Source: Dyadobacter sp. CY343
GTDB taxonomy: Bacteria > Bacteroidota > Bacteroidia > Cytophagales > Spirosomataceae
DNA length: 64,000 nt
Assembly (NCBI RefSeq): GCF_021390335.1
Contig: NZ_JAJUXK010000005.1
Coordinates: 1 to 64,000 of the forward strand
Reading direction: 5' to 3'
Positions 27,241-37,424 of the stretch are shown here, piece after piece. The notes below the pieces were generated by a model. That model did not search any database, was not told where the DNA came from, and saw only the letters and a list, made by a program, of their open reading frames with translations. Position numbers and translations under genes: made by a program. The number at the start of each line of letters is the position of its first letter. Within the stretch, counting starts at the first letter, position 1.

Positions 27241-27379
27241 TTTTACCCGTAACATATTGCGCCAATTAAGTTAACTATGAAAGCAAAGAAAATCGGAGCG
27301 CGAAGGTAATCTGTGTAAGTTCTTGTATTAGGGTAATCAGAGCGTTTTTCTTTCTAATAAAATTCATTCAGGCAAAACT

Positions 27380-27760
27380 ATGAGACAAACATTACTACTA
27401 TTTTTTGTCGCTGCCGGCTTGATAGGCTGCGAGGCTTTGGGTCTGAAAGATGAAAAATTCTATCATCAGGTAACAGAGGTTAATAAAGACGACTATTTTA
27501 TCATAGAAAATAGAAAGCAACCGACTTTTGTTTTTTTTACCATCGAAGGGGACCTTAGCCACGACGCCAAGATATTGTGGAGCGACACAGTGCCTAGCGC
27601 TGACACTGTTTTTGCTGGTGCCAATGAAATCTTATTGCCGAAAGGGAAAGTAAGCAAAGCAAACGTTCGGGGAGATTATTACAGCAATAAACTGTATGTC
27701 AAATATATATCTCTAAATGATTCTACATCAGGAAATCTGCAAATAAGGATTAAGATGTAA
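27380..27760 (+). CDS. Small lipoprotein of unknown function
   Basis: 126 residues beginning with a lipoprotein signal peptide ending 'AGLIGC' (Cys17). The mature part is short and beta-rich. No family recognised. It follows the broken thioredoxin gene by 139 bp and converges on the T9SS protease locus. Confidence 0.6.
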   Translation: MRQTLLLFFVAAGLIGCEALGLKDEKFYHQVTEVNKDDYFIIENRKQPTFVFFTIEGDLSHDAKILWSDTVPSADTVFAGANEILLPKGKVSKANVRGDYYSNKLYVKYISLNDSTSGNLQIRIKM

Positions 27761-27796
27761 ATTTTCCCCATTAAACGTCGCTGGCAGTCAAGCTTT

Positions 27797-29929
27797 TTAC
27801 CGTACAATTTGTATGGCCCTGCTGCTGGACCCATTTTTATTTTCAATCTGGATTAAATAGTTGCCCGCTTCCAGGTTAGAAACATTAATGGATTCCTGCG
27901 CCCTTAATTTCTCAAATTTGTTTACGTGGATCCGTTTCCCATCCCTGGCAAAAATTGAAAGTTGGCCAGACTGACCAATCATATCATGTCTCAATTTTAC
28001 TTGCAGCTGGTCGGTGGCTGGGTTTGGATAAAATACGATGTCATCCAGATTGTTCAGACTGACCTTGATTACTTTGCTGTAAACAAAACTCGCGTCCAAT
28101 TCAGTTGATTTTAGCCTGAAATAATTGATTCCAGGATTGGGGTTAGCGTGAGCAAAACTGTAAAAAGTCGTATCAACTGCCGGCGTTTGGCCGATCACAT
28201 GAAAGTTTTTTGCGTTCGTGCTATGCTCTATCACGTAGCTGGCCATGTTGACCTGGTCTGTCACTTGCCAGGTCAATACAACAATATTATTTTCGGGAGC
28301 CGCACTGAAATTTACCAGTGTCACCGGCAGGGCCTCTTTCGAGGCTAATCTTGCCAACCCAAACCGGTTTGATATCCAGAAGCTTTCATAAGTATCTATC
28401 AAGAGATCGCCTTCGAATTTTCGATATGGAAGTGGCTCGCCAGCCTTTTCCCAAGTGGTATTATTGAACTTGTAAACCTGCGTCTCGCTGCCGGTGGACA
28501 GCAAAAAAGGCTTGCCGGACGGAGAAAGGCCGATACTAGAAATCCTGTTGCCAAAAGGGGCATTTTCCGAATTGAAAAGCGACCAGGATGAACCATCAAA
28601 ATAAGCAATGGAATTATCAAGGGTGCTGAAATCGGTCTGCCGGAGCCAGACTTTTCCGTCAGGTTGGATTTCGATCTGGTCGATCACATTTTCTATTGCA
28701 GGGCTGGTTTCAAAGTTAATGGTGTAGATCAGATCATGATCGTTGAGGTCCATTACCAGGATTTCAGTGCTGTAATCGCGGTCGGTATTGACCAGCAGGA
28801 TCCACGCTTTGTTGTCTCGAAACCTGATATCCCTGATAAATTGATTTTCCGAAACCTGGCGCAGCGCGACAAAGCCGCCATTGGTTTCTTTGAATATTAC
28901 AGTTTGCGTCCAGAAAACACCGTGCTGCGGATTGAAATCCTGAACATAGCCCACAAAGTGGATCGGTGTCACTGTTGCTTCTGATGAGGGGACCTCATTG
29001 ACCAGTTTGACTTTACGGAATTTGTTGCCGTCCGTGGGGTTAATCGTATGTACATTCAGCTCATTGTCTGTACGGACGGGATTATCCAATCCTATCCCAA
29101 GAAGTCCGTCGGTGTTGTCACGGTTGAATGCCTGGAAAGTCAGCGCTTTCTGATCAAGTTTTATAAACCCTGCATCCAACACCCCGAGCCAGACGTGCCC
29201 TTTTGAAAGGGCAATTTTCGGGTTCATACGACCAAAAACATGCTGGTCCTTTTCGCTGAGGAATGTAAGTGCCGGCGGACCGTTAGTGTTGCCTGTTGTA
29301 AATGAAAAGACATAGTCGATCAGGTCACGATCCGGGAAATTGATCAGATCAGTATTCCTTTCCTGCACACGAAAATACAGTTGCGTGTTGGCCGGCAGAT
29401 CTTTAACCACATCAGCAATTTCCATAAAAGGCTTATAGTTACGTTGAAAGAGCGGGTTAGAAAAGCCAGGATTATCGGCAATTGTGATGCTGGTATTCGA
29501 ATAGTAATTGGATGGAGAATAGGCAATCGGAATAGTCCGGGGCGCATTGAGCAGATCATCCGGAATTGGTAAGTACAGCCCAGTGATGTTCAAACGCGGA
29601 TTGATCGAAAAATACCCTATTTCAGACCACTTACCTTCTTTTCCATCTACAATAGCCTTGACGCGCCACTTGTACCCTCCAAAATAAGGTGTGTAGGGGT
29701 ATTGATTTGATGAAATGATATCGTCTGAGGGATAGGCAAAATCAGAATCGGTGAGGCTGGTGACCTGTATGCGGTATGCTGATGCGCCTGGAACATTTGA
29801 GTATAACAATGTTAATGAGAAATGTGCAGGGGGAAATGAATTGTTAGCAGGCTCAATTAGCTCAGGCACGTCAGGCTGGTCGGGGTCGATCCTGATTTTT
29901 GATCGTATTTGACCATTCTGAAGAACCAA
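27797..29929 (-). pseudogene. 3' part of frameshifted T9SS metalloprotease: Fn3-like region, beta-propeller, sorting domain
   Basis: 710 residues with no own signal peptide. It begins with a fibronectin-like module ('AYRIQVTSLTDSDF', 'YKWRVKAI'), continues with a repeat region of propeller or reprolysin-associated type ('KVWLRQTDFSTLDNSIAYFDG'), and ends in a type IX secretion sorting domain ('VFYPNPATDQLQVKL' and 'LEAGNYLIQIENKNG'). It overlaps the upstream protease frame. Removing one A from the A5 run at 29896-29900 (plus-strand T5) fuses the two into about 1070 residues. As it stands, the sorting domain is cut from the protease. Confidence 0.8.
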
Positions 29930-30986
29930 ATGAGTTGATCGCTTTCACCCGGACAAAATAATCTGACCCTCGCGTTTGTTTCAGTAAATGGATACCGTTT
30001 AATGCGGTCGTCGAGATAGTTTCGCCCACAAAATCTGGGTCCGTGGAATAACTGAATTCGTAGGAGCTGGCGTTCAGCGAGACTGGCCAGGAATAAAAGT
30101 CCCCTTTGATCGCGGTAATGTCGCCCACCAGTGAAACCGATTGTGGCTTAGATTCTATTTTGGGAAAATTAACTTCTGCATGCTGTTTGATCACGGCTTG
30201 TATCATGGGATGAAGGGGCTGTCCGGCGGTGCCGCCGCATTGGCTCATCAGAGATCCCTTTGTACTATTTTCGGAAGATTTGTCGTAACAGTCGCCTTCC
30301 GCACCACCGCAGTAGTCGAGTGGTCCGCCGGGCCAGCCACAGTTATTTGAGTGGTAAGACCCGAAGTTATGGCCCAGTTCGTGCATGAGGGTTCCGTTGT
30401 GTTCAAGCGGGGACACGTTGTAGACACCCCCGATAAATGCAACCCCTGAGGCACCTCCAAATACAGGCTTGGTATAGAGATATACCCTTTTATCAAAATT
30501 AAAATCCGATAAATTCCGGTTGACCAGCACAGTAAGCATCGGGTGCACATTGTCCACTCCTGCGTACGGATCCACGCCGTCATCTTTAAATATCCGGATG
30601 CTGGTTACCACCATTCGGATATTAGCCTCCCTTTCGAAGAATTTCGATGCCTTTTCAACGTTTCCAAGCACTTTGAGGATGATTGCAGCTGTGTCCCTGT
30701 CGTATTTTACATAAGTCTCCGAATCGATATCGACGGCAATGCGGCATAGCCTCATTTCTTCGGCAGCAGTGCGCGCTTTTTGTGAAGCCATGACAGCCGG
30801 GAGCCTGCTCATCAGATGCTTTATTTGTTGCGGCGCGTCGCTGTCGCTGGTACCACACATGATAGGTTTTTCCTGACCAAAGGTCTGTTGCCAGGAAAGT
30901 AAAAGGACAAACAGGATTTTGAATCCGGCAGAGGAAAAGGTTGAACCATTCATAGCTAAGTCAGACGAAATGTTATGGGTATTCAA
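29871..30986 (-). pseudogene. 5' part of frameshifted gene: secreted metzincin-type metalloprotease
   Basis: 371 residues: a signal peptide (about 20-38, 'FKILFVLLLSWQQTFGQ'), then a reprolysin-like catalytic domain with the zinc motif 'HELGHNFGSYH' from His202 and the Met-turn 'KGSLMSQCGG'. A fibronectin-like repeat follows ('SYEFSYSTDPDFVG', 'YFVRVKAINSFGSSEW') and the frame then runs out 15 codons later. The catalytic half alone could fold but would lack its T9SS sorting signal. A second ATG at codon 12 is an alternative start. Confidence 0.82.
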
Positions 30987-31085
30987 AATGCAGCGTTGAA
31001 CAAGATAGACACTATTTATTGCAGCTATGTTGCCTAAGTTGATCTAAATTGAAAATGACTATTGATCGGTAATTTCCTACAATGA

Positions 31086-31516
31086 TTTAAGCTAGAAGCA
31101 ATCAGGGGCATACAGGCCCTTCCAGGTAGCAACGCGCCTAAAAACAAGTTCTACGACCAGATTGCTTTTATGGTACGTCAAGACCGTTTTGAAACAAGTG
31201 GACAGGCAGGTGTCTTTGACTTTTTTGAGACAGTGTACCGAAAAGAGGATGAAAGTGTATATGAGGCAGACATGGGTGAGGCTTACCATATGGAACTCGG
31301 AAGCTAATGCCCGAAAAGACAAAGCCGGCTACTATTAGACATACTACCGCACCTTAGATGTCAGACCATCTGCCTATGTGGGTTGAGATCAAAATCGATC
31401 ACACTGATGCCTATCTGAAACATCGTACGCTGCCGCCTCAGGATGACGACCAAGCAGTAGATGCTCCGGCAAAGGATGCATCGAAAGCTCAAAAAAAGTC
31501 TCGGGCTAAAGGATAA
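31086..31516 (+). pseudogene. Endonuclease/exonuclease/phosphatase-family remnant
   Basis: Two pieces survive in different frames. Frame one (31086-31307) reads 'FYDQIAFMVRQDRFETSGQ' and 'VFDFFETVYRKEDE'. Frame two (31358-31516) reads 'MSDHLPMWVEIKIDHTDAYL', the typical SDHLP end of the exonuclease-endonuclease-phosphatase fold. The linker contains stops, and the N-terminal catalytic part is missing. This is a decayed C-terminal fragment. Confidence 0.6.
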
Positions 31517-31629
31517 TTGACAAAGCAGTATTTTGCCCGCCCCGGTGCATGCAAGTTAGAATAAACCTGACATGTGAGTTTAGAGCATTAATAAGTAATG
31601 CGAGACCAAAAGTCTGAATTATTAGTTAC

Positions 31630-31929
31630 TTACAGATTTATCAATTCTTGCATTAGGCCTACGTGTACGAAGCGCGAGGTATTTGCATAAATCACTTCTT
31701 GTTCTCCCATCATTAGCGAAACATTACGCTCCCCAAAGTTGACGACCATTGGCTTTTGTAGTTTTAAGCTTTCCATAAGCAGCTCAATTGTAATTGGTGT
31801 CGAAAGAGAAAAATTACGTTTATCAAGTACCTGGCTTAGAAATTGGTGCAGTGCTTCTACTGATTCGAAACTTAACGGATCAATCAGTGATGTTGGGTCC
31901 TCATTTTTGATTATTCCAATAAATAGCAT
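31630..31929 (-). CDS. Small hypothetical protein, divergent from cassette
   Basis: 99 residues, soluble, no family recognised ('VEALHQFLSQVLDKRNF', 'PMVVNFGERNVSLMMGEQEV'). It is transcribed away from the three-gene cassette at 32.0-34.2 kb, and the intergenic region between them contains a TGCAAC-GCCC-GTTGCA palindrome, which suggests shared control. Confidence 0.5.
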   Translation of the reverse strand: MLFIGIIKNEDPTSLIDPLSFESVEALHQFLSQVLDKRNFSLSTPITIELLMESLKLQKPMVVNFGERNVSLMMGEQEVIYANTSRFVHVGLMQELINL

Positions 31930-31992
31930 TCGGAAATTATTTACGTTTCTTCATTCGGCTTCAAAGTCAAAAATATATGTTAGTTTGATTTC

Positions 31993-32008
31993 TGCAACGC
32001 CCGTTGCA
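31993..32008. repeat. Palindrome TGCAAC-GCCC-GTTGCA
   Basis: A 6-bp stem with a GCCC centre in the divergent promoter region. The core and the following CA match the centre of the large hairpin at 16356-16395. Confidence 0.55.
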
Positions 32009-32034
32009 CATTTGAGAAAAAATAGTCTGGAACA

Positions 32035-32397
32035 ATGGAAGACAGGACTGTACACTGGGACCCGGTTTTACAGGCAAGGCAAGCAGAGGCACTGGCCGCA
32101 TTGCCACAGCAGCATCGAGATGAAATGGCCTTTATGTTTCGTACCGGAAATGTCAGCTCCTATTATTACAATGAACATGCAGCTGAACCGACCCAGGATG
32201 ATTTTGATGATTGGCTGCAAGGACTAGATTCTGTATTGGCAAACATGTTCCAAATAGAAGGTTTAGAACGTAACCGACAATCATTGTCATTACGGCGCCA
32301 TGCAGCTGAGCGGAACGACTTGGGGCTTGACCAGTACATGAAGCAGTACCTGTTAGAGCAGGATTATAACAGATGGAAAGAAATACACAAAGGATGA
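32035..32397 (+). CDS. Hypothetical protein, first gene of accessory cassette
   Basis: 120 residues, acidic and helical, unrecognised ('QARQAEALAALPQQHRDEM', 'DDFDDWLQGLDSVLANMF'). It starts just after the palindromic region and is followed 95 bp later by another orphan on the same strand. No catalytic motif is seen. It could be a small regulator or antitoxin-like partner, but nothing in the sequence proves that. Confidence 0.55.
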   Translation: MEDRTVHWDPVLQARQAEALAALPQQHRDEMAFMFRTGNVSSYYYNEHAAEPTQDDFDDWLQGLDSVLANMFQIEGLERNRQSLSLRRHAAERNDLGLDQYMKQYLLEQDYNRWKEIHKG

Positions 32398-32492
32398 GAG
32401 TTAGTTGCATACTATCATCAGATTGGGCACGTCATGTTTGTTGCTATCCTATTTATATATTGCACTTTATTATTCACCAATTAGCACTATAA

Positions 32493-32981
32493 ATGAAAGC
32501 TAAAAATATCAGGTTTTTCTCACCACAGGAAAATGAGCTTCAAGCAGAAAAGAATGCCAAAGCAAAAGCCCTTCCAAAAGGCTATATCTCTGCTGCTGGC
32601 AAAATAGTGTTCCCGTCAGCGGCCATTGAAGAATTGGGCATTGAACCTGAGACTACTAAATTTCAGGTAGGGACTGATGGTGGCAAGCGCAAGATCAAAA
32701 ACCTTTACCTTGTGCCAACTGAGCAGCAAAGCGCCTTTTCAATCGTCCGCACTGGCCGGGGCTACTCGCTGCCATTGGAGGTGATCCTTTCCAAAGGCGG
32801 GATCGATTACAGCAATCAGAAGTATGTGTTTACAGCCTCCATCTTTCAGCATGAGGATTCAGTAGGCTATGCTTTGGAAATCGCTCCTGAGCAGGCTATC
32901 GAAAAGGTACCTTATACTGGAAAGCCACGGGGCCGCAAGTCGAAAGCCAGCCAGCAAGATACTGATCAGGTTTCACAGTAA
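32493..32981 (+). CDS. Hypothetical protein, second gene of accessory cassette
   Basis: 162 residues with a basic, low-complexity C-terminus ('KPRGRKSKASQQDTDQ') that could contact nucleic acid. The middle is beta-rich ('TKFQVGTDGGKRKIKNLYLV', 'YSLPLEVILSKGGIDY'). No family recognised. It lies between an orphan gene and the DUF3800-like gene, all on one strand. Confidence 0.6.
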   Translation: MKAKNIRFFSPQENELQAEKNAKAKALPKGYISAAGKIVFPSAAIEELGIEPETTKFQVGTDGGKRKIKNLYLVPTEQQSAFSIVRTGRGYSLPLEVILSKGGIDYSNQKYVFTASIFQHEDSVGYALEIAPEQAIEKVPYTGKPRGRKSKASQQDTDQVSQ

Positions 32982-32990
32982 GGATAATAT

Positions 32991-33035
32991 TGCCGGTAAC
33001 CAGTATACGTTAATAATTGGGGCCGGTTACCGGCA
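32991..33035. promoter_or_regulatory. 11-bp inverted repeat ahead of the DUF3800-like gene
   Basis: TGCCGGTAACC (32991-33001) and its exact reverse complement GGTTACCGGCA (33025-33035), spaced by 23 bp, sit between the second and third cassette genes. Candidate operator or attenuator stem. Confidence 0.5.
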
Positions 33036-33044
33036 TTGAATAGT

Positions 33045-34205
33045 ATGCACAATCATATTGCCTTTCTAAGCGAATGGGGAAACAACGCACTTGATTTCTC
33101 TAAAAGGCCAGGTTCGACCACTTTACCAACCACCCATTTTATTGTCTGTGCCATAATCATTGGCAAAGCCGATGTGCCGTGTGTCTTGCCTGTACTTGAA
33201 GCGGTCAGCAAGCGTTACTTCAATGGAGGTCAGATTGATTCAGAAAAGATCAGCAACGACCATATCAAGAGGAAACAAATCCTGGAAGACCTCGAAGAGC
33301 TGCCCTTCCAAATATTTTCGGTCATTGTAGATAAGCGACAGCTGATAGGAGAGGGGCTGCGCTACAAAGGTTCCTTTTTCAAATTCCTGCATGGGCTGGC
33401 CGACCGGGAGCTGTTCCGGATCTTTCCGGACCTGGAAATGGTCACAGGTCAGATCCAGGATGAAACCTTTATGAAAGGGTTCGTCTCTTATGTGCAGCAG
33501 AACCATATCGCCAACCTTTTCAATGAGTCCTCTTTTGGCTTTATCGCAGCACAGGATAGTTTAGTGGTACAGACCGCTGGGCTGATTGCCGGAACGCTGG
33601 CACGCTGCTACGATGAGACAGTCATAACTGATCAGAGGGCTGACTTTATAGAAGTCCTTAAACGCAAAGTGGTTACTATCAGGTTTTGGCCCGATGCTTT
33701 CGAGCATAACCTGATCAGCCGGCCACAGCCAGGGCCCAGCTTCGACCCGCTATTGTCCAGGCTTAGCGTTAACCTGGCCAACGACTTCCTGCACCGCAAA
33801 TCAGCCGATAGAGCCCCGCAGGCTATTGACCAGGTGAGCACCCTGAGCTATCTGCTCTTTCATTTCAGGCATATTGACCCAGTCCGCTACATCACAAGCT
33901 TTGAGCTGATGGAGCATATCAGGGCCCGGAAAGGAAAAAACGTTTCGCTTCATTACTTTCAAACCAAGGTAATAGCGCCCCTTAGGGATGCAGGTGTGCT
34001 GATAGCCAGCAGCTCGCGCGGATATAAGCTGCCGGCAAGTGAGCAAGATCTATATGACTTTGTCAGCCACAGCAATACTATCATTGAACCAATGCTTTCC
34101 CGAGTAAAACGGTTTCGCGACCAGGTCCATATCGCATCAGATGGGAAGATCGATGTGCTGGCTGCGGAAGAGTACAAGGTGATCCGGAAAGTGATCGATT
34201 TCTAG
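33045..34205 (+). CDS. DUF3800-like protein with winged-helix-type tail
   Basis: 386 residues from the ATG at 33045; a TTG three codons upstream is less likely. The opening strand 'IAFLSEWGNN' and 'THFIVCAIII' resemble the start of DUF3800 (RNase H-like fold), which usually reads 'DESG'; here the Asp is replaced, so catalysis is doubtful. Further matches are 'FSVIVDKRQL' and the mid-domain 'AAQDSLVVQTAGLIAGTLAR'. The C-terminus ('ITSFELMEHIRARKGKNVSLHYFQTKVIAPLRDAGVL', read as two helices) looks like a DNA-binding or processivity domain. DUF3800 proteins are common in mobile elements and defence loci. Confidence 0.55.
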   Translation: MHNHIAFLSEWGNNALDFSKRPGSTTLPTTHFIVCAIIIGKADVPCVLPVLEAVSKRYFNGGQIDSEKISNDHIKRKQILEDLEELPFQIFSVIVDKRQLIGEGLRYKGSFFKFLHGLADRELFRIFPDLEMVTGQIQDETFMKGFVSYVQQNHIANLFNESSFGFIAAQDSLVVQTAGLIAGTLARCYDETVITDQRADFIEVLKRKVVTIRFWPDAFEHNLISRPQPGPSFDPLLSRLSVNLANDFLHRKSADRAPQAIDQVSTLSYLLFHFRHIDPVRYITSFELMEHIRARKGKNVSLHYFQTKVIAPLRDAGVLIASSSRGYKLPASEQDLYDFVSHSNTIIEPMLSRVKRFRDQVHIASDGKIDVLAAEEYKVIRKVIDF

Positions 34206-34397
34206 AAAGAAAATGGCGTTTCTTTGTAATTTACCATCATCGCCATAGCCACTCACGTTACAGTCGACGGCCGGCTGCAAAAGATTATTACTATTTCTAT
34301 TCACTTTTGCGACCTACTTTATGTATCAGATTATTTTCGCGACTCCAGTTAGGACTACCGGAAATATAGGGTTCACTCTGCCAGATATTATAAACAG

Positions 34398-35861
34398 CTA
34401 TCCATCTATTCTATAATCGAGACGCCTAATATTATGCTTCTCTGTCGGGCAGAAGACGGCTAGCTTATAATGACTTCCAGGATTTAGTGTTTTTCCGAAA
34501 TTTTCTTCCAGATAAAACCCTTCTTTGTAATACTCACCTCCAGTAAGCATACTAGCTCTGCCGTTTTTGATGGGATTGGCTACAAACAGATATATGTTTG
34601 CGTCATTGTATACGACCAGATAGATCCCTCTGAAATCATTTGAGACCAGTGGATAATTATCTGTTTGTACGATAAGGCACTTTCTGGATTTACTACTGCA
34701 CCCCTCATTTTCAGAAATCCGGACGTTTTTCAAGATAGGTGCCATTTCTAGCGCGCTGTAAGAAAGCTCAGGAAAGACCGGGTTGAATACATAAACAGGC
34801 TTGAGGTTTGCTGCAATAGAATCGCTGAGCATTCTACTTGCACCCTCATAATAGGAGGTGTGACGATATATGACCCATTGCCCGTTGTTGTTATAGTTGA
34901 AAAGTCCAGAGAGAAAATAGGACTTGTAATTTGTGAGCTTGTCATAGTTGGTGTAATAGTTAAACAAGAGCATGAGCAAACTCGCGCTGCCAAAAAATAA
35001 TCCAACAAATTCATGCTTTTTAAATTGGATCATGCAAAAACAGTAAACTAATATCCAGCATAACATGGAGTAAATCTTGTAGCGGCTCGATAATGTGTTC
35101 ATGGCCGCACCAGACGTTCTGGAGTAAGCTATGACCACTGAAGTTACTACAATGAATGCAGCCATACCAAACCAAACTAACTTTAAGGTCGTGATATTTC
35201 TATTTTCGTTTTGAGATGGCTTCGTTCGAAAAAAAAGTAAACTGCCCACGCAAATAACCGTAAACAAAAGTAAGCCAAGCAGCACTGCCGGAATGTTTGA
35301 AGCGACAATAGGAGCATTAGAATTCTCGGTGTAATCCAGGATACCACCAACAAAAGCGAAGAGATTATATAGTAAGTATAACGGCTGCCTAAAATGTTCA
35401 CTGACACTAAAAGCCTTGGTACTGCTATGAGCTTCAAAATCCTGAAAATACAGTATTATGGCAACCGCACCAATGAGTCCGAAAATTACTGCGCCTCTAA
35501 TCCTTTTTTGGTACAGCATCACCGCAATTGCCGCAACGAAAGAAAACATTCCGTTACCAAAGGAAAACGTTGCCAGCAGTGCAGTTAGTAATGCAAGTAT
35601 GGCACCAGCTCGGCCATGGTATACAAGGAGATAAATTGTCAACAGCCCTAGAAAGGCAACTGGCATATAAACCGTGCTTGCTCCGGCCCACAGATTGGCT
35701 TCATAAGTGACCGGGCTAAACAGTGTTAACACAACCGGTATAAGGTAATATAAAGAAGTGCCAGTCCGTTTAATCAATTTCCAAAATAGGATAGTAAACC
35801 CTACCAGGGTGAAATTGCCAATCAGAATATTGTAACGAAGTTGACGTGGCTGGTCAGCCAA
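34398..35861 (-). pseudogene. 3' part of frameshifted polytopic membrane protein (GT-C-like)
   Basis: 487 residues with about ten hydrophobic helices ('VVLTLFSPVTYEANLWAGAS', 'AFLGLLTIYLLVYH', 'AVLLGLLLFTVICVGSLLFF') and a soluble C-terminal tail of about 140 residues. This shape is shared by GT-C glycosyltransferase-like and O-antigen-modifying membrane proteins. The only start is a TTG inside the frame overlap, and the missing N-terminus is in the adjacent frame. Adding one base near 35833-35836 joins 'LTSHVNF' directly to 'RYNILIGNF'. Confidence 0.6.
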
Positions 35862-36097
35862 TAAGACAAAAGCGCGGTGAACCTGGAATACACAATCCGG
35901 TGCTCAACCCACTGCCCTAGCAAAAGTTGTAAACGCTCAGTAAGCGAAGATGCATCCTGGAACTGTTGGGTGAAAAGCAAAAGACAATAGAGATCATCAC
36001 CGTTTGGTACATTGACTGAATTACTAACAATTATGTAAAAGAAGAATAGAATCAGCGCTAGGCAGATCCCCATAGGAAAAACTGAATGTAATTTCAC
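35822..36097 (-). pseudogene. 5' part of frameshifted polytopic membrane protein
   Basis: 91 residues: a first membrane helix ('GICLALILFFFYIIVSNSV') and a loop with 'PNGDDLYCLLLFTQQFQD', similar to the first extracytoplasmic loop of GT-C-type enzymes, where acidic residues sit. The frame stops five codons after the point where it should continue in the neighbouring frame. Confidence 0.6.
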
Positions 36098-36245
36098 ACA
36101 AGCCGGATTGTAGTGGTAGAAATTAAAGAAATGAAGTGGAATTAATAAGACATAATAATCCAGGCCTGTCTGTAACAGATGATAGCTTCTCAGGAAAGTT
36201 AAGCTCGCAACCTGGATTTTTTAGAGCTTCTATTTGAAGGCTACA

Positions 36246-37424
36246 CTATCGCATGCCTCGGTAAGTAAAATTGACCGCAATCCCGATTTGGTAGGGCTGG
36301 ACATTGAAACGCCCGCTCGCGGTACGAAGCCTGGTCAGACCATACGTGAGGCTAGGGCCGATTAAAATTGAGGTGTTATTGGTTAAATTAATATGCCGCC
36401 CGATGGTAAGTGTTCCCCAAACGGCGCTTTGCCGGGAAGAAAAATCATGAGAATATTCAGCACCGACCCTGGCGAGAAAACCCTGATGGATGGATTTGTT
36501 AAATGTTATATTCCTTGTCAGGCCGATCCCGACCATATTCATGATCTGCTTTTCGTGCATTTCTATCCCATTCCTTTCCAATATGGTCCCGGAACCGTCT
36601 TGGCTGAACACATATTCATCAGTAGCAATCTCAAAAGAAAAGTTGTGCTTAAAATGGGTATAAGCCGCCATCAGCTGCCAGCCGTTTGTCTCAACGCCAG
36701 CATGCAACTTGTACGCCATCTTTTGACCCGATAACACGGAAGGAAACCTGAAATTTTGATAGGTAACTTGCTGATTTGCCCTGATCTGAATGAGTTGAAA
36801 ACTGTTCATGGGCGTAAAGCCCGCTATTATATTCCACTTATTTGAAGTTTGAACAGGTTCCACTGGCGTCTGTGTGAATGTCGGAGCTTGCAATTCGAGC
36901 GCAGGGGATGCAAAGTTTCCTTCGACAGGAGTGAGCATTTCCAAGCTCATGCTGTCAGAGGTATTATCCTTATTGGCCACTCCATAATCTGACGGATCAA
37001 CCACTGCATACTCCTGCAAAGCCAGCGCCGATTTTATCACAGACTCAGCTACGGGTACTTGTCGGTTATTCCCACCTCCATCAAGTTTCATGCGTTTTGG
37101 CATTGTGGAACCTGCCCCAGCTTCAATAGCGTTTTGTTTACTTAAAGCTGCATTTCCAGTCGCGACAGGAGCAGGGCTCTGAATGCGGTGCTGGGCCTGG
37201 GTGGTTTTATCGGTAGGAAGCTGGTCGGCGACGGGTGTAACAGAAAGCAGGCCACAAATCAAAAGCATCAATACCTTCACAAGCAAACCGGAGCGGTTGC
37301 TGCCGGCGGCTGCATTCAATATGTTTGCATCCAGCCGGGCATCCGGCTGGTCTCCCGTGTTGGTCAGCTTTTTTCGAAGTTCCGATGCCAACCATTCATT
37401 CAATTTGTCGTCAGCGTGTTTCAT
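36246..37424 (-). CDS. Anti-sigma-like transmembrane protein with outer-membrane barrel-type C-terminus
   Basis: 392 residues. The cytoplasmic N-terminus ('KLNEWLASELRKKL') and one membrane helix (about 47-65, 'LLVKVLMLLICGLLSV') follow the layout of Bacteroidota anti-sigma/envelope proteins. A Pro/Gln-rich linker leads to a beta-rich domain from about 200 ('AYKLHAGVETNGWQLMAAYTH', 'FLARVGAEYSHDF'; ends 'QIGIAVNFTYRG'). Its start overlaps the end of the sigma factor gene by 14 bp, implying coupled translation and a functional link. Confidence 0.6.
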   Translation of the reverse strand: MKHADDKLNEWLASELRKKLTNTGDQPDARLDANILNAAAGSNRSGLLVKVLMLLICGLLSVTPVADQLPTDKTTQAQHRIQSPAPVATGNAALSKQNAIEAGAGSTMPKRMKLDGGGNNRQVPVAESVIKSALALQEYAVVDPSDYGVANKDNTSDSMSLEMLTPVEGNFASPALELQAPTFTQTPVEPVQTSNKWNIIAGFTPMNSFQLIQIRANQQVTYQNFRFPSVLSGQKMAYKLHAGVETNGWQLMAAYTHFKHNFSFEIATDEYVFSQDGSGTILERNGIEMHEKQIMNMVGIGLTRNITFNKSIHQGFLARVGAEYSHDFSSRQSAVWGTLTIGRHINLTNNTSILIGPSLTYGLTRLRTASGRFNVQPYQIGIAVNFTYRGMR

